From: Butyricimonas faecalis
GTDB lineage: Bacteria > Bacteroidota > Bacteroidia > Bacteroidales > Marinifilaceae
Assembly (NCBI RefSeq): GCF_003991565.1
Contig: NZ_CP032819.1
Location: forward strand, 1,488,001 to 1,552,000
Direction: 5' to 3'
DNA: 64,000 nucleotides
Shown here piece by piece: positions 33,651-44,898 of the stretch. A program made the translations under genes and the position numbers. The notes beneath the pieces were generated by a model. That model was given only the letters and a program-made list of their open reading frames with translations, searched no databases and had not been told where the DNA came from. Numbering within the stretch: the stretch's first letter is position 1; each line of letters opens with the position of its first letter.

Positions 33651-35189
33651 TTAAAATTGCACTCGATTTCCCGATATAACTTCCTCATCTGGATAAGGCA
33701 AAACATATTTGGTATCATCCATGATGTCAGCATACCCGGCAACACTTTCTACCCCCCAACGTTTATAGAAATAGAACAATTGCCCCAAACTCACGAATTC
33801 TTTCCGATATTCTTTCAATATCTCCTCTCTAACTTCTTGATAAGTTAAATTTTCATCTAGATCCGCCGTAATTCCACGAGCTCGACGTACTGTATTCAAA
33901 TAACTTATTGCCTTTTTTAGATTTCCTTGTTGCGCATATACTTCCGCACATATATAATACATTTCCGGAGTACTGATTAAGGGGATCTTTTGTCCATAAT
34001 TTGTTTCTCCATTGCATTGATCCAACTTCAACGTGGCATAATTATTTAACCCAGAACCTTGGGGTTGAAGTAGATAAGAATACCGATAATCATTTACACC
34101 TACATCATTTCCCTCGCCTACCTCAAATATTGAAAAAGCCATTTCTTGAGTAAGGAATATACGTTCATAAGTAGCGTTAGGATTAGATGCATCCAGCCAA
34201 TTTCCTATAATATCATTCAATTTAGTCACTGAAAGATGCCAAATATGCTCCTGAGAAAAAGTTCTATCCCGATAAAGAACGTTAGAATTTGTCACACGAC
34301 TGCGAGAAACCCAATCCCAACAATCTTGTCCAGAATCATCCTCTGTCAAGAACCATTCTTCGGCAATTTCTGCCGCTTTAGCATATCCTTCATCAGTTCC
34401 CTCCCACATATATACTCGGGCAAGAATAGCTTTTGCCACATAATAATCTACTCGGGGAGAAGTCTGATAATCAAAATAAGTAAAGAATGCATGATCTTCA
34501 CCATTCGGTCCGTTATCAAAAAAATCATCATCTCCAGTAATTCGATAACAATTTTTCCCATTTTCTCCATAAAGCAAATCAATCGCCTCTAGTAAATCTT
34601 TTTTCAAGAGTTCAAAAGTTTCCGAATAAGATAACTGCGGAGTAACCTCCTTACTAAACGTCGTTACATAAGGAATCGCTTTTTTAGAAGAGACGTCTCG
34701 ATTCCGCAAATTTCCGAAACCAAACATACGCATCAAATCAAAATGAAAAAAAGCTCTTAACGTCAATGCTTCTCCTTTTACAAGTTGATAATTAATCGGA
34801 TTTAATTCCGATTTATGTTCTTCCAATTTGGCTAAAATATTATTACAATTTGCAATCAAATTATATAAACCATTCCACGTTCCTTTAATATATGGATAAA
34901 CTCGCGTATGTTTATATTGATGACTATGTAGGTAAGTATCATTACTTCCTGAGATCAAACAATAATAATGAGCTAGATAGTCCAACATATGCCAAGATAA
35001 ATGCATACCATAAAGATCCGTGGCTGTCATACCTATATACACTCCAGTTAAAGCGGTATGAAATCCTTCATCTGAAGAAAACATATCATCTTGAGATAAT
35101 TCTGTTTCAGAATTTACTTTCAACCAGTCTTCACATGATGTAAAAACAAGGCCCAATATCATTAATACAATAAATAATTTTGTCTTCAT
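33651..35189 (-). CDS. RagB/SusD-family outer-membrane lipoprotein, 512 aa
   Basis: A lipoprotein signal MKTKLFIVLMILGLVFTSC is followed by EDWLKVNSETELSQDDMF, the typical SusD start. TPR-like helices (NYQLVKGEALTLRAFFHFDLMRMFG) and the closing YLNTVRRARGI...EEILKEYRKEFVSLGQLFYFYKRWG block are diagnostic. SusD forms the lid on the SusC barrel and captures the ligand. It lies 11 bases after the SusC stop. The partner receptor is interrupted here, so the function of this SusD in this strain is in doubt. Confidence 0.93.
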   Translation of the reverse strand: MKTKLFIVLMILGLVFTSCEDWLKVNSETELSQDDMFSSDEGFHTALTGVYIGMTATDLYGMHLSWHMLDYLAHYYCLISGSNDTYLHSHQYKHTRVYPYIKGTWNGLYNLIANCNNILAKLEEHKSELNPINYQLVKGEALTLRAFFHFDLMRMFGFGNLRNRDVSSKKAIPYVTTFSKEVTPQLSYSETFELLKKDLLEAIDLLYGENGKNCYRITGDDDFFDNGPNGEDHAFFTYFDYQTSPRVDYYVAKAILARVYMWEGTDEGYAKAAEIAEEWFLTEDDSGQDCWDWVSRSRVTNSNVLYRDRTFSQEHIWHLSVTKLNDIIGNWLDASNPNATYERIFLTQEMAFSIFEVGEGNDVGVNDYRYSYLLQPQGSGLNNYATLKLDQCNGETNYGQKIPLISTPEMYYICAEVYAQQGNLKKAISYLNTVRRARGITADLDENLTYQEVREEILKEYRKEFVSLGQLFYFYKRWGVESVAGYADIMDDTKYVLPYPDEEVISGNRVQF

Positions 35190-35200
35190 AAAATACCTTG

Positions 35201-38200
35201 TTAAAAAATTGCAGTTAAAGAAACACTTAATGTTCTAGCAAACGGATAAGATGTTCCTCGTTCAATTTTGATTGATGACCATTTATACACATCGTTCATA
35301 TTGGCCTGTAATCTGATTCTCTCAAATCCGATACGATTCATCCATGAACGTGGCAGATCGTAATACACACTCAAAGAAGATAAATTCAATTCATTATCTT
35401 TTTGTATAAAACGAGTAGTAGCACGCGTATAACTAGACTCTCTCATGTTCCCCATAATATAATCATCGCCTAAATTTTTAATTCGCCGAAACTGAGTCTG
35501 ATCTCCTCGTTGTTTCCATCTTCCAGACAACACTCGTTTATCCACATTATAAGTGATATTGACATTTTCTACTTTATCCACTAACGTTTGATTATACAGT
35601 TCTCCTCCACCCAAAAAAGTAAAAACAACGCTCAAGCCAAAACCTTTATACTCTCCGTTCAAACCAAAATTTCCATTATATTTTGAATCGGCAACACCTG
35701 CGGCAATCATATCTTCCGCTTTCCATTGTTTCGTGAGTCGTCCGTCACGATTTATGTACACCTCATAACCATCAGAAGGGTCAATACCCACGGAAGGAAC
35801 CGCCCAAAGCGTATTCATATGCATTCCGTCATAATACATCAACACGGGTGTTACCCTATCTTCTGCTTGTGCCAAAGCCATTTGATTATCATTGAAAGTT
35901 TTCATGGCTCCAGACAATTTCTTCAATTTATTATCATTTGTAGTTATATTACCGTTGACATTCAAAAAGAAATCTTTACGGTTAATTATATTTATTCCTA
36001 GTGCCACCTCAAATCCCCGATTCTGAATCAATCCTAAATTTTCACTAACAGAAGTAAAACCGGTTGAACCAGGAATCGTAATTTGTGATACTAAATTTTC
36101 CGTATTTGAAGTATACCAATCAAACATTAATGATACATTCTTTACTTTTAGGTCAACACCAACATTATAATCTTTTTTCAACTCCCATTGAAGCCCAGGA
36201 TTTTCCATATTATTTAGATAAGCTCCACTCCAATAATAATTATAATTTTCTTTCATATAATATTTATAAGTTGCCGCAGCCTTATTGGATTGAAAGTTCT
36301 GATTACCAGTATATCCTATGGAACCTCTTATCTTAAATTGTTCTACAAAACCTAAGTCTTTAAAAAACTTTTCATTATGCAAGTTCCAACCTAATCCGAC
36401 ACTCTAGAATGTTGCCCAAGGATTATCCGTTCCAAAAACAGAAGCAGCACTTCCTCGCAATGTCGCATCCAACAAAAAACGATCTGCATAAGTATAAGCC
36501 AACACACCCAAAAAACCAACATTCCTATTTTTAGAACTATTTCCGGAAGGTTTTCCATCCTCCTTATACATCATCCCAAAAATATATTCATCCATACTAT
36601 CCGATTTATATCCTTGAGCCTCATTAATGATTTCCATATACTCATTCTCTGAAATATTCCACCCAACATTACTGAATAATGTATGTTTACCCCATGTTCT
36701 TGAAAAATTCAAATAAATATCACCGGATACCGTATTACTCTTTCCTGTATTTAATGTATAAGCACCTCTTTTATAATATACATCCCTTCCATAATTACTC
36801 TGACTTGTATGGTTATAAGGATAATACTCATCCGCATCACTACGTTTAGTCGTGAAACTGACACGTCCCGTTGCTTTCAATCCTTCTATTATTGTCCATT
36901 CTATATAAAAATTATTTGTAAAGTTCAAATAAGAAGTCTGATCTTTAATATTTGTATAGGCATTATATAATGGTGATTTTGCCGTGTACGTACCTCGATC
37001 ATAATATTCCATTGGTTTTCCATTTTCATCATAAGCCGGAGAATAAGGATTTGCTTTCGCATATTCGCTAAAAGTACCATATGGAGAATCCTGTGTTTTA
37101 TTTCTTGTAATTGTAGCTATATCACGAAATAAAAAGTTCGATTTACGATAGGAAATTTGTGCTGTCCCAGAAAAAGTATTTCGATATGATTCTTTCATAA
37201 CTCCCACTACATTGTTATACGACACAGTAAAAAGAGTCTTCATTTCTTTATTTCCCATTTCGAATGTTAAAGCATGTTTCTGCCCAACCCCAACCTGTAA
37301 AGGTTTTGATAACCAATATTCATCCAAACCATCTTTCACATTTTTCAACCGTTCATAATATTTACTCATTCCATCATAAGTATTTTGATAAACACTACCT
37401 TCAAGAAATTCCGCTTCTAGCTTTTCTGCAGCATTACACAAATTATAACTCGTCAAATCTGGCATCTCCAAATCTAAATTTCCCGTATAAGTCACACGAA
37501 CTCCTTCAACACCGAGCCCGACCGTTTCAATCACAACAACACCATTGGCCGCTTTAGACCCATAAATAGCCTTTGATGCAGCATCTTTCAATATGGTAAT
37601 ACTCTCAACTCTATTCATGTCTAAATCAAATACCGTCTCTACCGTTGTCTCAAATCCATCCAAAATAAACAAGGGCTGGTTAGGTTGAGACTGATAATTC
37701 CCTTTCAAATTTATTTCATTATCTCCTGCGGGAAAAGAAGAAGTTCCACGCAAACGCATATCTGGAAGTGTATTAGGATCTGATCCCATATTTCTATTAT
37801 CCAAAATTTTAAGTGAAGGATCTAGATTTTTCAGACTTTGGAATACATTTGTATTACCCACACGTTTTAATTCATCTTTCCGAAATGTTTTTGCCGCCCC
37901 GGTAAAACTTTCTGCCCGCCGAGTAAAAATTCCAGTCACCACTACCTCCTCCATACTTTTTACATCTTCGATCATAACGATTCGAATATCTGATTTCCCT
38001 ACATATTGATACTCTTGTGTTTGCATCCCCACAAATGAAAAAACAAGTACAGGATGATCCATTTGAGGTATTTCCAGTACAAACTTTCCCTCATGATCAG
38101 AGACAACCCCTAACACCGTACCCTTTAAGACGATTGTAACTCCCGGCAATGGCACACTATCTTTATCTACAACAATTCCCTTTAACACAAGCTTTTGTAC

Positions 38201-38569
38201 ATTAGAAGTTTTTCCACCCTTACGTCTAATAACAACCGTATTTTGTTGAATCACGTATTCAAGTCCCGTGTTTTTTAAACATACATCAAGAGCTTCTGAT
38301 ACCGTTTTGTTCTTAACATCAAAATCAATCGTTCCCTCCTGATCCAAATCTTTCGTGTTATAAACAAATACCAATTTGGATTGTTTCTCTATCGCCCAAA
38401 TAACATCCTTTACAGTTGCCTTTTTCATGGAAAGACTGATTAACGGCTGGTCCGTCATAGCTTGAACAACGCTACAAAATAGAAGTAACAAGACCGTTGC
38501 TTGTAAAACAAACAACATTTTTTTTACTTTTGTACTCAATAAATGAGTACATCTACGTTTTTTTTTCAT
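35201..38569 (-). pseudogene. SusC-family TonB-dependent receptor with STN domain, interrupted by an in-frame TAG
   Basis: The intact receptor would have about 1122 codons. The first frame (38569-36404) holds a signal sequence (about 15-40), an STN domain (about 44-118, LISLSMKKATVKDVIWAIEK) for signalling to FecR, a carboxypeptidase-like repeat (127-210), a TonB plug with VVIRRKGG and EEVVVTGI segments, and the first part of the barrel. It stops at DNPWATF. The same frame continues after the stop as SVGLGWNLHNEKFFKDLGF to the final VSLTAIF at 35201. Related receptors read PFWSVGxGWNL here, so TAG most likely replaces TGG (Trp). The C-terminal half could start only at a TTG (36382) and would be an unsecreted fragment. 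Flanking sequence is otherwise undamaged. Confidence 0.85.
36404..36406 (-). other. Premature amber codon in SusC
   Basis: The plus strand reads CTA at these bases (TAG on the minus strand). A C at 36405 in place of T would restore TGG and a full-length receptor. Confidence 0.85.
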
Positions 38570-38598
38570 AATTTTGAATCGATTTAGTTATAAAATAC

Positions 38599-38650
38599 GC
38601 CTCCCCAAGAGGCTATTAATTAGCGAAGAATGCACAACTATTCTTCGCTA
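38599..38650 (-). terminator. Two hairpins between fecR and susC
   Basis: A perfect 11-bp stem (TAGCGAAGAAT / ATTCTTCGCTA, 38621-38650) begins 3 bases after the fecR stop. A second short stem (GCCTC / GAGGC, 38599-38613) follows and is trailed by GTATTTTATAA on the minus strand. Together they could attenuate or terminate the sigma-fecR transcript before the receptor gene. Confidence 0.6.
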
Positions 38651-38652
38651 TT

Positions 38653-39825
38653 TTATTTACTTACAATTATCTTTTTATCTTCAATCTTAAAATGAACTGT
38701 TCCCGTACTTTCTAGAACTTCCAACAAAGGCAATATCGTCTCATGACGATTAAAATTACATCCAAAAAGATATTCTTTTACTTCTATATCTTCATATACA
38801 ATTTCAATGTCGTACCAACGAGCCACTACATCCATAATTTCCCTTAAAGGGCGATCTCTGAATCGCAATAAACCTTCTCGCCAAGCTATCGCATAAGAAA
38901 TATCCACTTTACTAACCTTTATTATCCCATCCTTTTTATTAAATACCGCTTGTTCTCCCGGTAAAAGTGTATAATTTTTCTTATTTTTATCAGAAGAAAC
39001 TTCCACTTTCCCATTCACCAATGTCGTCTGAATTTCCCCATATTCCTTGTAACCCAATATATTAAACTCAGTCCCAAGTACTGAAACTTTCATTTCACCT
39101 ACTTTCACAGTAAAAGGAGAACTCTCATTTTTAGCTACTTGAAAATACCCCTCTCCATCCAACTCCACCATCCTCACATCTTCTGCAAATTTCACAGGAA
39201 AACGCAATTTAGAATCTGCATTTAAATAAACAATTGTACCATCCGATAACGTTATCGCAAATTCTCCACCTCTAGGTACTACCAAATTATTATATATTAC
39301 TTCTTGCTCTAAAGAACTATCTGTTACCTCATATGTAACACATTCTCCCTTTAAATCAATCAACGTTCCATCCTTCTCTTTTACTATTTCCTCTAACTGA
39401 GGATGCAACACAATAGATGAACCATCAGCCATTTGTAAAATAGCCCTATGACTCCCTGGCAAGATCTCCTGCATTACGGGAACATCTATTACTTGATGCT
39501 CTTTCACATGCATAAAAACATACACTCCAAGTAAAACAGGAATAATAAATATGCCTACATACTTCAATACTTGTAGATACAATGCTCGTTTATACTCCTG
39601 CCGTTTCTTTTTCAACAAAGCAATCCATCCTTGATCAATGTCAACAGATTTTAAATTTTGACGTTTCAACCTAACAAAATTTGATTCCGTGACAGAATGA
39701 AACCACAAACGATTAACCTCAGACAATTCTACCCATTTCATCAACCGAATCCTTTCTGAATTTGTCAAATCATTTGCCAGATACTTACCAACTAATTGGG
39801 CTATATCAAAATATTTATCATCCAT
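38653..39825 (-). CDS. FecR-family anti-sigma factor, 390 aa
   Basis: The cytoplasmic N-terminal domain (about 1-80) binds the sigma factor. One membrane helix (about 85-105) follows, then a periplasmic FecR domain (VPRGGEFAITLSDGTIVYLN, SPFTVKVGEMKVSVLGTEFN) and a C-terminal DUF4974-type domain (RFRDRPLREIMDVVARWY). In the FecI/FecR model the receptor's STN domain contacts FecR when ligand binds, releasing the sigma factor. Its gene lies 92 bases after the sigma gene and 83 bases before susC. Confidence 0.92.
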   Translation of the reverse strand: MDDKYFDIAQLVGKYLANDLTNSERIRLMKWVELSEVNRLWFHSVTESNFVRLKRQNLKSVDIDQGWIALLKKKRQEYKRALYLQVLKYVGIFIIPVLLGVYVFMHVKEHQVIDVPVMQEILPGSHRAILQMADGSSIVLHPQLEEIVKEKDGTLIDLKGECVTYEVTDSSLEQEVIYNNLVVPRGGEFAITLSDGTIVYLNADSKLRFPVKFAEDVRMVELDGEGYFQVAKNESSPFTVKVGEMKVSVLGTEFNILGYKEYGEIQTTLVNGKVEVSSDKNKKNYTLLPGEQAVFNKKDGIIKVSKVDISYAIAWREGLLRFRDRPLREIMDVVARWYDIEIVYEDIEVKEYLFGCNFNRHETILPLLEVLESTGTVHFKIEDKKIIVSK

Positions 39826-39917
39826 AATTCAAACGTGTCTTTAGTTCTTTTATACATAAAACACAAAACTTGAATTTTATGGAGTGTCACAAAAAATAAT
39901 TTAATATTTATTAACTA

Positions 39918-40490
39918 TTATTCGAGTGCAAATAATAATATTGATAACAAATAATAATATTCTCGCAAACTAACTTTCAACTTTTTATAAGCTTCTTTTT
40001 TATAAGAATGTACTGTTCCTTCAGATAAATTCATTTTCTCGGCTATTTCTGAATTCTTTAAACCGTCTAATGAAAAATTTATCACAGCACGCATTTGAGG
40101 TGGTAGATTATCTATTGCTTTATTAAAAAGACGATGAGCCTCCTCTTCCATCACGTAATTATAAAAATCCTGTTCCGAATCCTTTATAAATTCGTCTGAA
40201 ACGTGTAATCGCAAATTCTGACTCCGCAATTGATTCAAACATGCATGACGAACCACAACATAAAGAAAAGACTTTATCCTACAATAATTATCAAAATCAG
40301 CCCTTTTATTCCAATATTTTAAAAAAGATTCTTGAACGATATCTGCGGCCGCTTCTTGATCTCCTAAATAATGAGTAGCAAACAAACACAAAGAAGCATA
40401 AAACTCTTTAAATAAACTCCGAAAAGCTTTTTCATCTCCTTGTTGTAAAAGCTTTAATAAAAGATCAATATCCGCATATTCTTTTTCCAT
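39918..40490 (-). CDS. ECF RNA polymerase sigma factor, 190 aa
   Basis: The sigma-2 region includes DQEAAADIVQESFLKYWNKR, the -10-recognition helix pattern of Bacteroidota sigma-70 family proteins. The sigma-4 region (LPPQMRAVINFSLDGLKNSEIAEKMNLSEGTVHSYKKEAYKKL) is a helix-turn-helix. It has no sigma-1 or sigma-3 region, as expected for the ECF class. It likely directs transcription of the susC-onward operon when released by the adjacent FecR. A 12-bp palindrome (AACTTTAAAGTT, 40523-40534) lies in its upstream region. Confidence 0.92.
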   Translation of the reverse strand: MEKEYADIDLLLKLLQQGDEKAFRSLFKEFYASLCLFATHYLGDQEAAADIVQESFLKYWNKRADFDNYCRIKSFLYVVVRHACLNQLRSQNLRLHVSDEFIKDSEQDFYNYVMEEEAHRLFNKAIDNLPPQMRAVINFSLDGLKNSEIAEKMNLSEGTVHSYKKEAYKKLKVSLREYYYLLSILLFALE

Positions 40491-40580
40491 CTTTTTATAA
40501 TGCCATACAAAAGCAAAATTAAAACTTTAAAGTTAAAAAACAAATAATTTTGTAGATTTACCCCGTCATAACAAACCCCA

Positions 40581-40610
40581 GGATAATGCCACTTTTCAAC
40601 ATCATTATCC
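40581..40610 (-). terminator. Weak hairpin after the TlpA gene
   Basis: An 8-bp perfect stem (GGATAATG / CATTATCC) with a 14-base loop lies between the tlpA-like gene and the sigma gene. It lacks a strong T-run, so this is a tentative terminator. Confidence 0.35.
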
Positions 40611-40640
40611 AAGGTCTTACAATAATAAAATAAACAAATA

Positions 40641-41153
40641 TTACTTCAACAATTTTTCCAATTTTTCAATCATCTTTGCAAAAGACTCTTTAGTATAACC
40701 AACTTCAATCTCCACGATCTTTCCTTTCTTATCGATGATAAAATTTCTTGGAATTGATGCCGTGGCAAACTTGGAATAAATCTTACGTTCCGGGTCAAGG
40801 CCCATCGGGAATGTATAGCCATTTCTATCCCGAAATTTTTTCACCTGCTCCTTCGTTTCCTCGCGGGAAATTGCCAGAAACACGAAATCTTTCCCTTTAA
40901 AACGGTCGATAATCTCCTTTTGTACTCGTTTCAATTCCTCTTGACATGGGGGACACCACGTGGCCCAGAAATTAATTAACACGACTTTCCCCTTTAAATC
41001 TTTAATATCGATCTTTTGTCCATCAAACATCTCCACCACAAATTCGGGAACATCATCCCCCACTTTCACCAAAGTTTCCTTTTCTTGGGCATCAACCCGA
41101 GTCAAACCTCCCAACACGAACAAGAAAACTATAAAAATAAATACCCTTTTCAT
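40641..41153 (-). CDS. TlpA-family thiol-disulfide oxidoreductase, 170 aa
   Basis: A signal peptide (about 1-22) is followed by a thioredoxin fold with the redox motif WCPPC (Cys67, Cys70) in INFWATWCPPC. The cis-Pro loop is at ASIPRNFIID. It would reduce or transfer thiols in the periplasm. No lipobox or membrane anchor beyond the signal peptide is seen. A -7 box at 41179-41186 (minus) precedes it. It is transcribed in the same direction as the sigma gene 150 bases away, but the spacing suggests a separate unit. Confidence 0.9.
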   Translation of the reverse strand: MKRVFIFIVFLFVLGGLTRVDAQEKETLVKVGDDVPEFVVEMFDGQKIDIKDLKGKVVLINFWATWCPPCQEELKRVQKEIIDRFKGKDFVFLAISREETKEQVKKFRDRNGYTFPMGLDPERKIYSKFATASIPRNFIIDKKGKIVEIEVGYTKESFAKMIEKLEKLLK

Positions 41154-41178
41154 AAGTTTTTCTTTTTTTGGTTCTCAA

Positions 41179-41186
41179 CAAAGATA
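41179..41186 (-). promoter_or_regulatory. -7 box of the TlpA-like gene
   Basis: TATCTTTG on the minus strand, 25 bases upstream of the start codon at 41153; it matches TAnnTTTG. Confidence 0.6.
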
Positions 41187-41367
41187 AACAATATTTTTAA
41201 TATTCATTCTTGAATAAATTAAATACAAGCGTTGGAACACGATTCCGATGACAGTCTTAAATAGAAAGCAACGCTTCTGGTAAAATAAAATCCGCATTTT
41301 TATTCTTATTTCCCTTCTTCTTTCAAGAAAAATCGCTAATTTAGGCTATTCATTAAAGAGAGAGGTT

Positions 41368-42699
41368 ATGTTAGACACCATAAAACAGTTCTTCAAGGAA
41401 CACGAGATTGACAAGAAGGCGGGATTTATCATCGCCGTTAGCGGGGGAGCCGATTCTATCACTTTACTCCATGCGTTCAAGTACTTGAACCTACGCATAT
41501 ACGCCTTGCATTGTAACTTTAACTTGCGAGGTAAAGAGTCAAACATGGATGAACAATTCGTAAAACGATTCTGTGAAACCTATGGAATTCCCATGAGCGT
41601 GAAACACTTTGACACGCAAGAATACGCCAAGCAAAAAGGCATTAGCATAGAGATGGCTGCACGAGAACTACGTTACGAATGGTTCGAAGAAATGCGTCAA
41701 AAAAAGAAAATGGATTACATTGTCGTAGGGCATCATGCAGATGATCTTGCTGAAACCCTCTTTATTAATATATGTCGCGGAACGGGAATCAAGGGTCTCA
41801 CCGGTATCCGTCCAGTGAAAGACCGTATCTTGCGCCCACTCTTGTCCCGTTCCCGGGAAGAAATCATCGCCTACATCGAGCAAAATCAACTGGGGTATCG
41901 TACCGACTCAACCAACAACTCGCTCGACTACGTGCGAAATAAAATACGCCACATGATCATCCCCGTTTGCAAGGACATCAATCCCTCGTTTCTCAACACG
42001 GTTCGAGAGAACTGTAACACCCTCAAAGAAGTGGAACAAATTTATCGTTATGGCATCGACCGTCTAAAAGAGGAAGTGATTAGCGAAGAAAACGGGGAAA
42101 TCCTCATTGATATACAGAAAACTCTGGCAACCCCGGCTCCTTACACACTCTTATTCGAAATACTCCGGCCATACGGGTTTAATGCCACACAAATCGAGGA
42201 TATTCTGGCAAGTAGCGATGCTATTCCCGGCAAGCAATTCGAAGCAGAAGAATACTTGCTCACGAAAGGTCGAATCTACTGGCGTCTATTCAATATCTTA
42301 GAAAAAGAAGACGAACGTACGCTTCTGGCTGATAGTGGAGAATACCACGTCGATGACATGATCTTCCAGCTCGATGAACAAAACATCGATGACACCTTTA
42401 TTATTCCTTGCGATCTTAACACGGGTTGTTTCGATCTCGACAAAATCACCTATCCCCTCGTGTTACGCCACTGGTCCACGGGAGACTGGTTCTGTCCGCT
42501 CGGTATGAAACGTAGTAAAAAGAAATTAAGTGACTTTTTCACAGACCTGAAATTCAGCGCTAAACAGAAAAAAGAATGCCTTATTCTACAATCTGGCAAA
42601 GACATTATTTGGGTAGTCGGTCATCGCATAGACGACCGCTACAAGGTATCTCCCGCCACAAAAAGAGTCCTAATTATCAAACAACTAAAAAGAATTTGA
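41368..42699 (+). CDS. tilS: tRNA(Ile)-lysidine synthetase, 443 aa
   Basis: Modifies C34 of the CAU-anticodon tRNA-Ile to lysidine using ATP and lysine, changing its decoding from AUG to AUA. The PP-loop SGGADS is at residues 25-30. The VGHHADDLAETLFINICRGTG segment and the LSRSREEI/RTDSTN block are characteristic. The C-terminal TilS domain carries LVLRHWSTGDWFCPLGM and KKLSDFFTDLK. Length fits the family. It is monocistronic, followed directly by a strong terminator. Confidence 0.95.
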   Translation: MLDTIKQFFKEHEIDKKAGFIIAVSGGADSITLLHAFKYLNLRIYALHCNFNLRGKESNMDEQFVKRFCETYGIPMSVKHFDTQEYAKQKGISIEMAARELRYEWFEEMRQKKKMDYIVVGHHADDLAETLFINICRGTGIKGLTGIRPVKDRILRPLLSRSREEIIAYIEQNQLGYRTDSTNNSLDYVRNKIRHMIIPVCKDINPSFLNTVRENCNTLKEVEQIYRYGIDRLKEEVISEENGEILIDIQKTLATPAPYTLLFEILRPYGFNATQIEDILASSDAIPGKQFEAEEYLLTKGRIYWRLFNILEKEDERTLLADSGEYHVDDMIFQLDEQNIDDTFIIPCDLNTGCFDLDKITYPLVLRHWSTGDWFCPLGMKRSKKKLSDFFTDLKFSAKQKKECLILQSGKDIIWVVGHRIDDRYKVSPATKRVLIIKQLKRI

Positions 42700-42720
42700 T
42701 ATGCCATAATCATGAAATAG

Positions 42721-42746
42721 AAAAAGAGGTCAATCGACCTCTTTTT
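42721..42746 (+). terminator. Rho-independent terminator of tilS
   Basis: An 11-bp perfect stem (AAAAAGAGGTC / GACCTCTTTTT) with loop AATC ends in a T-run, 21 bases after the tilS stop. Confidence 0.9.
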
Positions 42747-42874
42747 AACACACTAACAATAAATTTACTACACTTATAAAAGCAAAAACATTTCCTTCAA
42801 TTGCTGGGCAAAGATATATATTTAAAACGTTTGCGCAAACTTTTTTAAGAAAAAAAACGTTCGCGTATAACTAA

Positions 42875-43983
<1,109 letters not shown>

Positions 43984-43984
<1 letters not shown>

Positions 43985-44009
43985 AAAAAGGGGCAATCGC
44001 CCCTTTTTT
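43984..44009 (+). terminator. Rho-independent terminator of the GAPDH gene
   Basis: The stem AAAAAAGGGGC / GCCCCTTTTTT with loop AATC starts at the stop codon and ends in T-run. The closing CAATCG loop has the same form as in the tilS terminator. Confidence 0.92.
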
Positions 44010-44036
44010 AGTTCCTAAACTTACACACATAACCAC

Positions 44037-44849
44037 ATGGAAAACAACCAGCAGCAACGACCCTACAAATTGGGTTTGGCACTAAGCGGAGGAGGAGCGA
44101 GAGGTTTCGCTCATTTAGGAGTATACAAAGCAATGCAAGAACTGGGAATCAAACCGGATATTATTTCGGGAACCAGTGCAGGGGCAATAGCCGGACTCAT
44201 ATTTGCATCCGGTCATTCGGCAGAAGACGGGCTTGCATTTTTCAAAAACAAAAAACTACTTGACTTTGCACGTCCTTTGGTCTCCAAAACCGGTATCATG
44301 AATATGGCAGGAATGGAAAAAAAGTTATCCGAATTTATCCATATTGATACATTCGAAAAACTACAAATTCCCCTGGTCGTCACTGCCACCAACATGAATT
44401 TAGGTATACCCACACATTTCAGCACGGGAAAAGTAATTCCCTGCGTACTAGCCTCCTGTTCCATTCCGATCGTGTTCGTACCTGTCACGATCAATCACCA
44501 GCAATATTCGGACGGTGGAGTATTTATGAACCTACCCGTACGGCCCATCCGAGATTTGTGTGACATCGTCATCGGAGTCCATATTGACCCGCTGGAGCCT
44601 TGCAATCAAATCAAAAGCATGGTACATCTAGCAGAACGATCCTTTCACATGGGAATCCTATCAAACATGAGTATTGACACTCGCTTGTGTGACATCGTTA
44701 TTATTCCCAAACACATCAGCCAATACAGCATGTTCGACCTCAACAACATCGATAAAATTGTGGAAGAAGGCTATCAACAAGCTAAAATCGTGTTCGCTCG
44801 TCCTAAGATCATGAAAAAACTAAGTGCACTCTCCCCTTGTAAAGGATGA
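44037..44849 (+). CDS. Patatin-like phospholipase (RssA-type), 270 aa
   Basis: The oxyanion-hole motif SGGGARGFAHLGV, the nucleophile Ser47 in GTSAG, and the catalytic Asp in YSDGGVFMN form the Ser-Asp dyad of patatin-fold lipid acyl hydrolases. No signal peptide is present, so it is probably cytoplasmic or peripheral to the membrane. Substrate unknown; RssA-like proteins are small single-domain members. It starts 28 bases past the GAPDH terminator, and the helicase start lies 50 bases after its stop. Confidence 0.9.
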   Translation: MENNQQQRPYKLGLALSGGGARGFAHLGVYKAMQELGIKPDIISGTSAGAIAGLIFASGHSAEDGLAFFKNKKLLDFARPLVSKTGIMNMAGMEKKLSEFIHIDTFEKLQIPLVVTATNMNLGIPTHFSTGKVIPCVLASCSIPIVFVPVTINHQQYSDGGVFMNLPVRPIRDLCDIVIGVHIDPLEPCNQIKSMVHLAERSFHMGILSNMSIDTRLCDIVIIPKHISQYSMFDLNNIDKIVEEGYQQAKIVFARPKIMKKLSALSPCKG

Positions 44850-44898
44850 GCCAAAGTGGGTTCATCGAAAATCCAACTTCACTAAATCTAAAAACTCC

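Noticed and set aside
36380..36382. TTG as a genuine start of a separate gene for the SusC C-terminal half
   Set aside because: The frame continues without shift from the upstream half and the product would lack signal and plug; it is the broken remainder of one receptor gene.
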